64,000 bases of DNA from Granulosicoccaceae sp. 1_MG-2023. Its GTDB lineage: Bacteria; Pseudomonadota; Gammaproteobacteria; Granulosicoccales; Granulosicoccaceae. A program made the translations under genes and the position numbers. Below are positions 43,610-53,745 of this stretch, in pieces; position 1 is the stretch's first letter, and every line of letters starts with the position of its first letter. The notes beneath the pieces are model-generated. The model had not been told where the DNA came from. It searched no databases and saw nothing but the letters and a program-made list of their open reading frames with translations. The stretch is from positions 62,001-126,000 of the forward strand of contig JAUOPI010000002.1 of NCBI GenBank assembly GCA_030546905.1, written 5' to 3'.

Positions 43610-46600
43610 TTAGTCAGTGGCCGCGCCGCTCAGCGGGCGGTCAGAGCGGAGCAGCTTGTGGACCTCGTTAACTGCCAATGACAACATGGCAAAGTCCACT
43701 GAAGAGCTGGCTTTCAGCTCGGTGATCAGCGCCAGATAATTGTCGACCTCGGGGGCGGCACCGGCCCATTCGCTGACAACCGCGACCGGGTCGCTGATAT
43801 CCTTGCTATTGGCGATCACATCGGCGGTCAGGTGCCGTTGCTGATAATGCAAGTCGCTGCGCAGGCTGGATTTGGCCAGCGTGTGCCAGCGGTTCCGCAC
43901 GCGCAGTTCAGCGATCTCATCACGCAGCCATTGCAGATCAAGCCGTGCGCCGAGCTCAAAGTAGACGGCGGCAACCGCGTCCACGGCCTGCATGGTGGAG
44001 TCGGCTATCTCGACCAGATCCAGCGAGGATGACAGTGGCACCACGCGTGCGGCGCGCATGGCCAGGTCCGCATCCGCACCGTTGTCGACAAAGTAATTGC
44101 AGCGCGCTTCCAGCGAATCGCGGTTGACCTGCGCCAGGCAGGCCGGCATGCCTTCGAGCAGCTTGCCGATAGCGGGGCGGAAAAACGACACCAGCTCTTC
44201 GACCGGGGCGGTGTAGCGCCGGGTGCGCAGCAGCCAGTGCACGCTGCGTTCGACCAGACCGCCGACCAGAATCAGCAGTTCCTGCTGGATGCGGTCGGGG
44301 GCTTTGTTGTCCAGCGCTTCGATATCGTGCCAGAGGCTTTGCATATCGAAGATGGCCACCGCTGCCTCGTAGGCTTTGCAGACATCGGCGGCAGCCACAC
44401 CGAGTTCGTCGGTGATGCGGAAAACAAAGGTTGGCCCCAGACGGTTAACCACTTCATTGACCAGACAGGTGGCAATAATCTCACGGTGCAGACGGTGTTT
44501 GCCGATCTGCTCCGGGTAGTTATCGCGGATGCGGTGCGGGAAATACGCACCGAGTCTGTGATGCAGATACGGGTCGTCAGGCAGCGTCGAGGCGACCACC
44601 TCATCGAACAGCGTCATCTTCGCATAGGAGACCAGCACGGCCAGTTCCGGTCGCACCAGACCTTTCTGATCGGCCAGACGTTCGGCGATCGATTCATGAT
44701 CGGGCAAAAACTCGATCGCACGGTCGAGCAGGTCGTGCGACTCCAGATGGCTCATAAAACGTGCGTGTTCTTCCAGCTGTTGTGATGCAAGGCTGGCACT
44801 GATGCTGATGCACTGTGTTTGCAGGTAGTTGTCGCGCAGCACCAGCGAGGCGACTTCGTCGGTCATGTCCGCCAGCAACTGGTTGCGGTGTTTGGCCGTC
44901 ATATCGCCGGCCTGCACCATCTGGTCGACGAGAATCTTGATATTGACTTCGTGATCCGAACAATCCACACCGGCTGAGTTGTCCACCGCATCGGTAAAAC
45001 AAGCGCCGCCGTTGCGCGCAAACTCGATTCGGGCCAGCTGCGTGACGCCCAGATTGCCGCCTTCGCCGATCACCTTGCAACGCAGTTGATCGGCGTCAAC
45101 GCGCAGGTTGTCATTGCTGCGGTCGCTGGCGTCATCGTGGCTTTCTTTGCTGGACTTGATATAGGTGCCGATGCCGCCGTTCCAGACCAGATCCACCGGT
45201 GCGCGCAGCAGGCACTGAATCAACTGGTTCGGGGTCAGGCTTGTCTCTTCGATGCCGAGGGCCTGGCGCGCTGCATCGCTGAGCTTGATTGATTTGGCGC
45301 TGCGCGGATAGACCCCGCCGCCTTCCGATAGCAGCGATTTGTCATAATCGTCCCAGGTCGAACGCGGCAGCGAAAACAGCCGTTGACGCTCTTTGAAGCT
45401 CACCGCCGGGTCGGGATCGGGGTCGATAAAAATATGCAGATGGTTAAATGCACCGATCAGCTTGATCTGCTCTGACAGCAGCATGCCGTTGCCGAAAACA
45501 TCGCCGGACATATCGCCGATACCAACGACGGTGAAGGGTTCGGTCTGAATATTCCGGCCCAGTTCGCGGAAGTGGCGTTTGACCGATTCCCAGGCGCCGC
45601 GTGCGGTAATACCCATTTTTTTGTGGTCGTAACCGACCGAACCGCCGGAGGCAAAAGCGTCGCCGAGCCAGTAGTTGTATTCTGCTGCAACACCGTTGGC
45701 GATATCCGAGAAGGTCGCCGTGCCTTTGTCGGCGGCCACCACCAGATAGGGGTCGTCACCGTCGTAGCGCACCACCTGCGGCGGCGGAATAATCGCTGAG
45801 CCCTGCATATTGTCGGTCAGATCCAGCAGCCCGCGCAGAAAGGTTTTGTAGCAATAGATAACTTCTTCCATCAGCACTTCACGCGCTGCGCCGACCGGCG
45901 GGTTCTTAACGATAAAGCCGCCTTTGGAACCGACCGGTACGATAACCGCGTTTTTCACGGTCTGTGCTTTGACCAGACCGAGCACCTCAGTACGGAAGTC
46001 TTCCCGGCGGTCGGACCAGCGCAGACCGCCGCGCGCGACCTTGCCGCCGCGCAGGTGCACGCCTTCGACCCGGGGCGAGTAGACAAAAATATCAAACAGC
46101 GGTCGCGGCCTTGGCATATCGTTGATTTCGCGCGGACTGAGCTTGTAAGACAAATAGGGCAGATCCTTGCCGTCTTTGTCACGGCGATAGAAGTTGGTCC
46201 GCTTGGTGGCCTGAATCAGATTGATATAAGCGTGCAGGATGCGGTCTTCATCGAGACTTTTTACGTCCTGCAGCTGATATTCCAGCTGTTCGATCAATTT
46301 GGCGCTGTGGGTGGCGGCCGTACTCTGGCGTAACGGATCGAAACGGGTTTCGAACAGGGCGACGAGATTGCGTGTAATCGCTGCGTTGCTGACCAGGGTT
46401 TCGATCATATAGCTTTGCGAAAAAGGCACGCGGATCTGCAGCAGATACTTGCAGTAGGAACGCAGCATCAGGGCCTGTTTCCAGTTCAGATCGGCGTCCA
46501 GCACCAGACGGTTAAAGCCGTCGTTTTCGATCTCGCCGTGCCAGATTTTCTTAAATGCGTCCTTGAAATTCTCGCCGATCACGTCCGGGTCGATTTCCAG

Positions 46601-48451
46601 ACCGGCCGCATGATGGGTAGTGAATTCATGGATCCAGACGCTGTCGCCGTCGGCGCGGTGAAACTCATAGGGCCGCTCATGAACGACTTTCAGGCCCATA
46701 TTCTCGATCACCGGAATAACATCCGAGAGCGCGATGTACTGGCCCAGTGTGAATATCTTTGACTTGACTACATCGCGCCCGGCGACCACCGGGCGGTACA
46801 CGCTCAGGCTGATCGAACCGGTGCTTTCGAGTGCCTCGATATGCTCAATGTCGACGCAGGCATTGCGTGCCGGGAAGTCTTCTTTGTAGTTGCCCGGAAT
46901 TCCGTACTGGTAGCGTTTGAACAAGGCATTGCCGCGTTCTTCACCGAAATAATCCTGCAGGGCTTCGTGAAAATCGTCATCCCAGGAGCGACCGGCGTTG
47001 GCGACGGCTTTTTCCACCTCGCGCCAGTCGGGCTCGGCTTGCAGATTGCGCTTGAATTGCACCACATAGTGAATTCGCGCCAGTGCCGACTCGGAGGAGA
47101 ACTCGATATTGAACTCGACGCTGTCGCCCTGGAGTTGTTCGAGCAGGATTTGTTCGATCTTGACCCGCAGGTCGCGGTGATAGACTTCGCGCGGGATATA
47201 AACCAGGCAATCGCAAAAGCGGTCGTACTTGTCCATCAGGGTAAACAGGCGCACCTGTTTGCGGTCCTGCAGTTGTAATATGCCCTGGGCGGTTTTGAGG
47301 ATTGAGTCCTCGTCGGCATGAAACAGCGTATCGCGCGGGAAGGTCTCAAGAATATTCTGCAAGGCGCGCGCGGCGTGGGAGCCTTGGCGGTGGCGCGAGG
47401 CTTCCATCACGTGGTTGATGCGGGTGCGCAGAAACGGAATGTCGCCGCCGCTGGCGTTATAGACCGCGGAGGTCAGCAGACCGAGAAAGCAGTATTTGCC
47501 GGTCACATGGCCTTCGCTGTCCAGGCGGGGCAGTGAGATCAGGTCCATATGATCGGCGCGGTGCAGCGGCGAGCGCACGCTGGTTTTGGTCATGCTGACC
47601 GATTCGGCGGAGTGGATAAAGCTGATTGAATCGGCCGGGATGACGTCGTTGACGGCCAGCCCGTGATTCTGTTTCTCCGGGCGGCATAAGCCAAGTCCGG
47701 AGCCTGGTACGGGCACCAGGGCGATATCGGCTTTCTGCGATTGCAGTTCCAGCTCCAGCGAGCCGAGGAAGACAAAGCGCGAGCCGGCCAGCCATTCCAG
47801 TAATTCAGCCGCTTCATTGTGATCATCACCGCGGGTGCGGATGGCCTTGGCGTGGGCGAGCATTTCGCTTTGCATGGCCGGGCGGTCTTCGAACACCGCG
47901 CGGGCATTGTCGATGACCTGCAGCGCCGCTTTCTGCAAGTCCTCCAGCGCGGCCTGACCGGTGACCCGGTCGATCTGGAACTGCATCACCGATTCAGCGT
48001 GACTATCGCCTTCGCTGTCGCCTTCGGGCAGGTCGAGCAAGACGCCTTTGTCATCGCGCACCACCTGCATGATCGGGTGCACGATCAGGTGGATTTCCAG
48101 ATCGCGCTGCTTGATCGCCATCGACAGCGAATTGACCAGCATGGGCACATCGTCGGTGACGACTTCGATAATCGTATGTGTTGACTGCCAGCCGTGATGC
48201 TCGAAGTTGGGGTTGTACACGTGCACCTTGGGTTCGCCCGGACGACGCTCACGCATCAGCATCCAGTGCGCCAGGGCGGCGCCGCGCAGATCCATGGTCT
48301 TGAGCTTTTCCAGGTCCGAGAGCGAGACGTCATCGTAATAGAGGGCGATAAACTGTCTGGCCTGATCGAGCAGCTCCGCCGGCAGGTCTTCGCCGGCCGT
48401 CAGGGTCAGGTTGCCGATTATGTCGTTTGCGGTGGTGGTGCGGTTGATCAT
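43610..48451 (-). CDS. gdhB: NAD-specific glutamate dehydrogenase, large (180-kDa) type
   Basis: The enzyme oxidises glutamate to 2-oxoglutarate and ammonia, feeding amino-acid carbon to the TCA cycle. At 1613 residues it matches the large GDH class of Pseudomonas and Streptomyces. The N-terminal third contains ACT-like regulatory segments (HTIIEVVTDDVPMLVNSLSM). The catalytic region is central: RGGLRWSDRREDFRTEVLGL, VIVPVGSKGGFIV near residue 840, and the dinucleotide-binding VGIGDMSGDVFGNGML near residue 980. The C-terminal part is helical. GGAGGAAAAGC precedes the ATG at 48451. The gene stands alone; the aap importer and GltA in this window belong to the same catabolic theme. Confidence 0.96.
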   Translation of the reverse strand: MINRTTTANDIIGNLTLTAGEDLPAELLDQARQFIALYYDDVSLSDLEKLKTMDLRGAALAHWMLMRERRPGEPKVHVYNPNFEHHGWQSTHTIIEVVTDDVPMLVNSLSMAIKQRDLEIHLIVHPIMQVVRDDKGVLLDLPEGDSEGDSHAESVMQFQIDRVTGQAALEDLQKAALQVIDNARAVFEDRPAMQSEMLAHAKAIRTRGDDHNEAAELLEWLAGSRFVFLGSLELELQSQKADIALVPVPGSGLGLCRPEKQNHGLAVNDVIPADSISFIHSAESVSMTKTSVRSPLHRADHMDLISLPRLDSEGHVTGKYCFLGLLTSAVYNASGGDIPFLRTRINHVMEASRHRQGSHAARALQNILETFPRDTLFHADEDSILKTAQGILQLQDRKQVRLFTLMDKYDRFCDCLVYIPREVYHRDLRVKIEQILLEQLQGDSVEFNIEFSSESALARIHYVVQFKRNLQAEPDWREVEKAVANAGRSWDDDFHEALQDYFGEERGNALFKRYQYGIPGNYKEDFPARNACVDIEHIEALESTGSISLSVYRPVVAGRDVVKSKIFTLGQYIALSDVIPVIENMGLKVVHERPYEFHRADGDSVWIHEFTTHHAAGLEIDPDVIGENFKDAFKKIWHGEIENDGFNRLVLDADLNWKQALMLRSYCKYLLQIRVPFSQSYMIETLVSNAAITRNLVALFETRFDPLRQSTAATHSAKLIEQLEYQLQDVKSLDEDRILHAYINLIQATKRTNFYRRDKDGKDLPYLSYKLSPREINDMPRPRPLFDIFVYSPRVEGVHLRGGKVARGGLRWSDRREDFRTEVLGLVKAQTVKNAVIVPVGSKGGFIVKNPPVGAAREVLMEEVIYCYKTFLRGLLDLTDNMQGSAIIPPPQVVRYDGDDPYLVVAADKGTATFSDIANGVAAEYNYWLGDAFASGGSVGYDHKKMGITARGAWESVKRHFRELGRNIQTEPFTVVGIGDMSGDVFGNGMLLSEQIKLIGAFNHLHIFIDPDPDPAVSFKERQRLFSLPRSTWDDYDKSLLSEGGGVYPRSAKSIKLSDAARQALGIEETSLTPNQLIQCLLRAPVDLVWNGGIGTYIKSSKESHDDASDRSNDNLRVDADQLRCKVIGEGGNLGVTQLARIEFARNGGACFTDAVDNSAGVDCSDHEVNIKILVDQMVQAGDMTAKHRNQLLADMTDEVASLVLRDNYLQTQCISISASLASQQLEEHARFMSHLESHDLLDRAIEFLPDHESIAERLADQKGLVRPELAVLVSYAKMTLFDEVVASTLPDDPYLHHRLGAYFPHRIRDNYPEQIGKHRLHREIIATCLVNEVVNRLGPTFVFRITDELGVAAADVCKAYEAAVAIFDMQSLWHDIEALDNKAPDRIQQELLILVGGLVERSVHWLLRTRRYTAPVEELVSFFRPAIGKLLEGMPACLAQVNRDSLEARCNYFVDNGADADLAMRAARVVPLSSSLDLVEIADSTMQAVDAVAAVYFELGARLDLQWLRDEIAELRVRNRWHTLAKSSLRSDLHYQQRHLTADVIANSKDISDPVAVVSEWAGAAPEVDNYLALITELKASSSVDFAMLSLAVNEVHKLLRSDRPLSGAATD

Positions 48452-48775
48452 GCTTTTCCTCCGGCAGATTGGGGCGCACTATTGTTGTGGGGTTCATTTG
48501 CAAGTTTGTGACGAAGCGGCCCAGTGGTTCGCTGATCGGCTGTTGTCCCTGCCGTGCCGTTTGCGTCGGGTAAAGCGCGTTTTCCGGAGGTCCGTTCCGG
48601 GCAGGCGCGGCGGCCTGCTTTGCGTCTGTTGGTTTTACCGTTCAGTGAGTGTAGCCGTTTGCGCCGTCGTCGGGCGCTAACCTGCATTGCAGATTGACAG
48701 CCTTTGCCCGGGCTGATCCGGCTTGATTCAGGAAGCAAGTAAAGGGCCGGACAGGACGCCGGCCCGGACGGAATG
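48452..48775. other. Intergenic region between the glutamate dehydrogenase and PfkB genes
   Basis: It holds the dehydrogenase ribosome-binding site and presumably its promoter, plus the PfkB terminator at 48737-48765. Overlapping short frames on both strands have the Arg/Ser-rich look of shadow reading frames. No gene is supported. Confidence 0.6.
48737..48765 (-). terminator. Rho-independent terminator of the PfkB-family gene
   Basis: On the minus strand GGGCCGG/CCGGCCC (48765-48759 with 48750-48744) is followed by TTTACTT. Confidence 0.65.
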
Positions 48776-49768
48776 TCAGTGCTGCGCGGCGAGCAGGTCG
48801 CGGGCCACGCCGGCCGGCAGGCGGGGGCCGAAGCGGGTCACCAGTTCGGCGGACAGACGTGAGGCCAGTGCGCCGGCGGCGGCGTGATCCATACCGTGGG
48901 TGATGCCGTACAGGAAGGCGCCGGCAAACAGGTCCCCGGCACCGTTGCTGTCGAGCGGCTGCACCTTGTGCGGGGCGATTTCGATCAGCTCGTTGCCGTT
49001 GTAGACCAGCGCTCCGTCGGCACCGCGGGTCATGGCAAATTGCCCGGCCAGTTTTTGCAATGCGGCGATCGCTGCGGCCGTGTCATCGGTGCCGGCCAGA
49101 ATGCGCGCCTCCGCTTCATTGCAGAACAGCAGGTCCAGTTCGGGGGCGGCCATCTCAAGCAGGCCGTCGCGGAAGAATTTGACGATATTCGGATCAGACA
49201 GGGTCAGGGCCGTGCGGGCACCGGCTTCGCGGGCCAGGCGGGCGGTTTCGATAGCCGCGGCGCGGGCGCTGTCGCCGGTGACCAGATAGCCTTCCAGATA
49301 CACATACTCGGCGGCTTTGATTGCGTCGGCGTTGATCTCGCGCTCGCTCAGATCGCCGGTGATGCCGAGAAAGCTGTTCATGGTGCGTTCGGCATCGGGT
49401 GTGATCATCACCAGACACTTGCCTGTGGTGCCGTTGTCACGCGGGCCGTCCAGCGCGGCACTGGCGACACCGCAGTCGGTCAGGTCGCGCAGGTAGAAAT
49501 CGCCGCCTTCGTCGTTGCCGACTTTGCAGGAGTAATAGGCACTGCCACCGAGCTGGGCGACGGCGATAACCGTATTGGCCGCCGAGCCGCCACAGGCCCG
49601 TTTGTGCGGATGCGAGGCCAGCAGCTGCGTCAGTTCGTCATGGCGCGGCTCGTCAATCAGCGTCATGACGCCTTTCTCTATACCGAATCGGGCCAGACCG
49701 GCATCGCTGATTTCGTACTCCATATCAACCAGTGCATTACCGATGGCGTAGACGTGATAGGGCTTCAT
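48776..49768 (-). CDS. PfkB-family sugar/nucleoside kinase (adenosine-kinase-like)
   Basis: A 330-residue kinase. The start YHVYAIGNALVDMEYEI, the substrate-binding ACGGSAANTVIAVAQLGG and the C-terminal anion hole and catalytic base PLDSNGAGDLFAGAFLYG (DTxGAGD type, Asp as base) are family hallmarks. The sequence resembles the adenosine/ribokinase branch most commonly annotated as adenosine kinase, but substrate cannot be fixed. GGAGAGAG precedes the ATG. It is divergent from aspS and ends with its own terminator. Confidence 0.88.
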   Translation of the reverse strand: MKPYHVYAIGNALVDMEYEISDAGLARFGIEKGVMTLIDEPRHDELTQLLASHPHKRACGGSAANTVIAVAQLGGSAYYSCKVGNDEGGDFYLRDLTDCGVASAALDGPRDNGTTGKCLVMITPDAERTMNSFLGITGDLSEREINADAIKAAEYVYLEGYLVTGDSARAAAIETARLAREAGARTALTLSDPNIVKFFRDGLLEMAAPELDLLFCNEAEARILAGTDDTAAAIAALQKLAGQFAMTRGADGALVYNGNELIEIAPHKVQPLDSNGAGDLFAGAFLYGITHGMDHAAAGALASRLSAELVTRFGPRLPAGVARDLLAAQH

Positions 49769-49848
49769 AACTCTCTCCGTATGGACTGAAGGCGGGCATT
49801 ATGGCGGGCAGGGAGGGCTGAAACAAACCTTGAGCACTGTCACAGTCG

Positions 49849-49877
49849 TTGGCACCTGTTGCCAGACCGGCTAAAAT
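49849..49877 (+). promoter_or_regulatory. Strong sigma-70 promoter of aspS
   Basis: TTGGCA (49849-49854) and TAAAAT (49872-49877) are exactly 17 bases apart, 55 bases before the aspS ATG. The -35 region also contains TGGCA and TGCCA as an inverted repeat with five bases between, a possible protein site. Confidence 0.75.
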
Positions 49878-49931
49878 ACCCCGTTTTGTCAGCGCCTTTG
49901 TCGGCGCAGTCTATTTCAGGAATTACAAACC

Positions 49932-51713
49932 ATGCGGACTCACTATTGCGGCGCGGTCGATACCAGTGCCCTGGATCAGGAGGTTGTACTTACCGGTTGG
50001 GTGCATCGCCGGCGCGACCATGGCGGCGTTATTTTCGTCGATCTTCGCGACTACAAAGGTCTGGTGCAGGTGGTTTTCGATCCGGACCGGGCCGATATCT
50101 TTCAGCTCGCCGAGCAGGTCCGTAATGAGTTCGTGCTGCAGGTCACCGGACGGGTGCGCCGTCGCCCTGAGGGCACGGTCAATCCGGATCTGGTCACCGG
50201 CGAGATCGAAGTGCTTGGTACGGATCTGAAAATCCTCAACCGTGCCGAAACACCGCCGTTCCAGCTCGACGACACCGATGTTAACGAGGAAAGCCGTCTG
50301 CGCTACCGCTACATCGATTTGCGCCGTCCGGAAATGCAACAGCGCATGCGTATGCGTTCACAGGTGATTTCGCGCCTGCGCCGCTACCTCGACGATAACG
50401 AATTTATCGAGGTCGACACCCCGATCCTGACCCGTGCCACGCCCGAAGGCGCGCGCGACTATCTGGTGCCGAGCCGGACCCACGCCGGTCACTTCTTCGC
50501 CTTGCCGCAGTCGCCGCAGTTGTTCAAACAGCTGCTGATGATGGGCGGTATGGACCGCTACTATCAGGTCGCCCGTTGCTTCCGCGATGAAGACCTGCGT
50601 GCTGACCGTCAGCCGGAATTCTCCCAGCTCGATATAGAGATGTCCTTTATTAATGAAGACGACATCATGACGCTGATGGAGAACATGATCATCGATCTGT
50701 TCAAAGAAACCATGGACGTGGAACTGCCGCGGCCGTTTCCGCGTATGACCTACGCCGAAGCCATGCACCGTTTCGGTTCCGACAAGCCCGATATGCGTAT
50801 TCCGCTGGAATTCGTCGAGCTGTCCGATGCCATGGCCAAGGTCGAGTTCAAGGTCTTCTCCGGCCCGGCCAACAGCGAAGACGGCCGCGTGGTGGCGCTG
50901 AACGTGCCCGGCGGCGCGTCCCTGACCCGCAAAGAGATCGATATCTACACCGAGTACGTCGGTCGCTACGGCGCCAAAGGCCTGGCCTATATCAAGGTCA
51001 ATGATGCCGCTGCCGGACGCGAAGGGCTGCAGTCGCCGATCGTGAAGTTCTTCGACGACGAGGTCATCAGCGTGATTCTCGAGCGCACCGGGGCCAAAGA
51101 CGGCGACCTGATTTTCTTCGGCGCCGACAGCGCCAAGGTGGTTAACGAAGCCATCGGCGCGCTGCGCGTGAAACTCGGCCACGACCTGAATATGCTGCAA
51201 GGGCAGTGGGAGCCGCTGTGGGTGGTTGATTTCCCGATGTTCGAATGGGACGAACGCGAAAAACGCTGGCAGGCACTGCATCACCCCTTTACCGCGCCGT
51301 CAGTCGATACGCCTGAAGCGCTCGAAGCCAACCCCAAAGACTGCCTGTCACGGGCCTACGATATGGTGCTTAACGGTACCGAACTGGGCGGTGGCTCGAT
51401 CCGTATCCACACCATGGAAATGCAGCAGGCGGCGCTGGGCGTGCTCGGCATCGGCGAGGAAGAAGCCAATGAGAAGTTTGGCTTCCTGCTCAACGCATTG
51501 CGTTACGGTGCGCCGCCGCACGGTGGTCTGGCCTTCGGTATCGACCGTCTGATCATGCTGATGACCGGTGCCGGCTCGATCCGTGACGTGATGGCATTCC
51601 CGAAAACCCAGACCGCGGCCTGTCCGCTGACCAGCGCGCCGGGTACGGTTTCCGAAGCCCAGTTGCGCGACCTCAACCTGCGCCTGCGGCAACGGGAAAA
51701 AAGCGCGGAGTAA
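49932..51713 (+). CDS. aspS: Aspartyl-tRNA synthetase
   Basis: A class II synthetase of 593 residues, the usual bacterial length. The N-terminal anticodon-binding OB fold reads [26 protein letters not shown]. The catalytic domain has [26 protein letters not shown], class II motif 2 [14 protein letters not shown] near residue 215, a GAD insertion domain in the middle and motif 3 [13 protein letters not shown] near residue 535. Whether it also charges tRNA-Asn cannot be judged from the window. AGGA precedes the ATG. It heads a likely aspS-hydrolase-yebC-ruvC-ruvA transcript. Confidence 0.97.
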   Translation: MRTHYCGAVDTSALDQEVVLTGWVHRRRDHGGVIFVDLRDYKGLVQVVFDPDRADIFQLAEQVRNEFVLQVTGRVRRRPEGTVNPDLVTGEIEVLGTDLKILNRAETPPFQLDDTDVNEESRLRYRYIDLRRPEMQQRMRMRSQVISRLRRYLDDNEFIEVDTPILTRATPEGARDYLVPSRTHAGHFFALPQSPQLFKQLLMMGGMDRYYQVARCFRDEDLRADRQPEFSQLDIEMSFINEDDIMTLMENMIIDLFKETMDVELPRPFPRMTYAEAMHRFGSDKPDMRIPLEFVELSDAMAKVEFKVFSGPANSEDGRVVALNVPGGASLTRKEIDIYTEYVGRYGAKGLAYIKVNDAAAGREGLQSPIVKFFDDEVISVILERTGAKDGDLIFFGADSAKVVNEAIGALRVKLGHDLNMLQGQWEPLWVVDFPMFEWDEREKRWQALHHPFTAPSVDTPEALEANPKDCLSRAYDMVLNGTELGGGSIRIHTMEMQQAALGVLGIGEEEANEKFGFLLNALRYGAPPHGGLAFGIDRLIMLMTGAGSIRDVMAFPKTQTAACPLTSAPGTVSEAQLRDLNLRLRQREKSAE

Positions 51714-51720
51714 TCCGGTC

Positions 51721-52377
51721 GTGCCGGCGCAGGAGAACAGGCTGCAAACCGGCAATGAGACGGTGGTCTTCGTCCACGGCCTGTGGATGCACGGCACCGT
51801 GATGCTCAGACTGGCGCGTCTGGTAGGGCGCGCCGGTTTCCGCACCCGGGTCTTTTCCTACCACAGCCTGTTGCAGACACCGGCGCAGGCCGCGGACCGG
51901 CTGGCCGCGCGACTGGAGAAAATCGACACACCGGTGATCCATCTGGTCGGGCACAGTCTCGGCGGAATCGTGCTGCTGCACTTGCTGGACCGGCATCCGC
52001 AACTGAAGCCGGGGCGGGTGGTGTTGCTGGGCTCACCGGTCGGCGGCAGCCGTGTGGCCGCGAGCCTGGCGCGTTTTCCGGTGCTGGGGGCCTTGTTGCT
52101 CGGGCGCAGCGTCACCAATGGTCTGCTCGGCAATGCGCCGCGTTTTGCCGGACACCGCGAGCTTGGTCTGATCTGCGGCGAACGGGCTTTTGGCCTGGGC
52201 CGGCTGATTTGTCGCGATACCCAGCCCGGCGACGGGACGGTCTATCTCAGCGAAACGCGCGTGCGCCACAGCGCCGACGAAATACACGTGCCGGAGACGC
52301 ATACGTCGATGCTTTTCTCACGTGTTGTGGCCGAACAGATAATCAGTTTTTTGCAAGCCGGACACTTTCGCAGATAA
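51721..52377 (+). CDS. Alpha/beta hydrolase (lipase-like), downstream of aspS
   Basis: A 218-residue cytoplasmic hydrolase with GTG start seven bases after the aspS stop. Motifs are VVFVHGLWMHG (oxyanion), LVGHSLGGIVLLHLL (nucleophile near residue 83), LLGSPVGGSRVA and a C-terminal VPETHTSMLFS His. The short form and the HGLW and GSPxGGS motifs resemble PGAP1-like/lipase-type hydrolases. Its substrate is unknown, and its place between aspS and yebC gives no hint. Confidence 0.85.
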   Translation: MPAQENRLQTGNETVVFVHGLWMHGTVMLRLARLVGRAGFRTRVFSYHSLLQTPAQAADRLAARLEKIDTPVIHLVGHSLGGIVLLHLLDRHPQLKPGRVVLLGSPVGGSRVAASLARFPVLGALLLGRSVTNGLLGNAPRFAGHRELGLICGERAFGLGRLICRDTQPGDGTVYLSETRVRHSADEIHVPETHTSMLFSRVVAEQIISFLQAGHFRR

Positions 52378-52453
52378 GCCGGCAATTACGTTTTAACCCG
52401 AAATGACGTCCACGGCAGTGCTATTGCCAAAGGGGACGGGAGCGAGAAAATTC

Positions 52454-53200
52454 ATGGCAGGACACAGTAAGTGGGCCAATATCCAACACCGCAAAAAAGC
52501 CCAGGATGCCAAGCGCGGTAAAATCTTCACCAAATTCATCCGCGAAATCACCGTCGCCTCGCGCATGGGCGGATCTGATATCAATTCCAATCCGCGGCTG
52601 CGTCTGGCGGTGGACAAGGCGCTCGGCGCCAATATGGGCAAGGACACCATCGACCGCGCCATCAAACGCGGCGCCGGTGAGCTCGAGGATGTGGTTTACG
52701 AAGAAATCCGCTACGAAGGCTATGGCACCGGCGGGGTGGCGATTATGGTCGATTGCATGACCGATAACCGCAACCGCACCGTGGCCGAAGTGCGTCACGC
52801 CTTCAACAAATACGGCGGCAATATGGGCACCGACGGTTCGGTCGCTTATCTCTTCGAAAAAGTCGGCATCCTCAGCTACGGCGAGGGCGTTGATGAAGAT
52901 GCACTGATGGAAGTGGCGCTGGAAGCCGGTGCCGAAGACGTGGTCAGCAACGACGACGGCTCGGTGGATGTGACCACCTCACCGGATGCGTTTGTTGACG
53001 TGAAAGAGGCCATGGTGGCGGCCGGTTTCGAGCCGGAACATGCCGAAGTGACCATGAAAGCTTCGACTGAAGTGGATCTCGATAAAGAGCAGTCGCAGAA
53101 GCTGATGAAGCTGATCGATGCGCTGGAAGATCTCGACGATACACAGGACGTGTACAGCAATGCGGCGTTTGCGGACGACGCCTTTGAAGGTGACGCCTGA
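52454..53200 (+). CDS. yebC: YebC/PmpR family protein (TACO1-like)
   Basis: A 248-residue protein of the YebC family, studied both as a DNA-binding regulator and, in the TACO1/YebC line, as a factor easing ribosome stalling. The conserved start [22 protein letters not shown] fixes the ATG at 52454, with GGGAG upstream. Further motifs are [19 protein letters not shown] and RIAVEVRH-like [20 protein letters not shown]. The acidic C-terminal half is normal. It sits directly upstream of ruvC as in most proteobacteria. Confidence 0.96.
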   Translation: MAGHSKWANIQHRKKAQDAKRGKIFTKFIREITVASRMGGSDINSNPRLRLAVDKALGANMGKDTIDRAIKRGAGELEDVVYEEIRYEGYGTGGVAIMVDCMTDNRNRTVAEVRHAFNKYGGNMGTDGSVAYLFEKVGILSYGEGVDEDALMEVALEAGAEDVVSNDDGSVDVTTSPDAFVDVKEAMVAAGFEPEHAEVTMKASTEVDLDKEQSQKLMKLIDALEDLDDTQDVYSNAAFADDAFEGDA

Positions 53201-53235
53201 GCCAGCCGGCGGCCGGTCGCGGCACACTGACCCGG

Positions 53236-53745
53236 GTGCTGGGCATAGACCCGGGCTCGGTGATTACCGGTTACGGCGTGATCGACACGGACGGCATCCG
53301 TTGCTTTCACGTCGCGCACGGCCACATTCGTGTGGCCGGCGAGGATCTGCCGGAGAAACTCGGCTACATCTACTACCGCCTTTCTGAACTGATCGAGCAA
53401 TGGCAGCCGGCCGAGGCCGGTGTCGAACAGGTCTTTGTCAGCCATAACGTCATGAGCGCGCTGAAGCTGGGCCAGGCCCGCGGCGCGGCGATCACCGCGC
53501 TGGTGCAGCACGGCGTCAAGGTGGCCGAATACACGCCCACGCAGGTCAAGCAATCCGTGGTCGGCACCGGTGCGGCCAAGAAAGAACAGGTCCAGCATAT
53601 GGTCCGTGCACTGCTGGGCATTACCGAAAACGTACAGGCCGATGCCGCCGACGCACTGGGCGTGGCCATCTGTCACGGGCATTCACGCAATGGCCTGAAT
53701 ATCAAAAAGGCGGCCTTGGGCCGCAGCCGCCGGAGAAGACGATGA
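53236..53745 (+). CDS. ruvC: Holliday junction resolvase RuvC
   Basis: RuvC cleaves Holliday junctions moved by RuvAB. The 169-residue protein has the RNase H-like fold with the acidic active site: Asp in LGIDPGSVITGYG, Glu in AGVEQVFVSHN, and Asp residues in QADAADALGVAICHG. The GTG at 53236 gives a start two residues shorter than the usual MRILGIDPG; there is no ATG nearby and no strong ribosome-binding site. The start is thus slightly uncertain. The basic tail GRSRRRRR overlaps the ruvA start. Confidence 0.94.
   Translation: MLGIDPGSVITGYGVIDTDGIRCFHVAHGHIRVAGEDLPEKLGYIYYRLSELIEQWQPAEAGVEQVFVSHNVMSALKLGQARGAAITALVQHGVKVAEYTPTQVKQSVVGTGAAKKEQVQHMVRALLGITENVQADAADALGVAICHGHSRNGLNIKKAALGRSRRRRR

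Noticed and set aside
48411-48738. Short frames on both strands before the glutamate dehydrogenase gene
   Set aside because: They overlap each other, lack ribosome-binding sites and are Arg/Ser-rich without a domain pattern.
49849-49863. Sigma-54 promoter upstream of aspS (TGGCAC then TTGC)
   Set aside because: The GG and GC pairs are eight bases apart instead of ten, and a good sigma-70 promoter explains the region.
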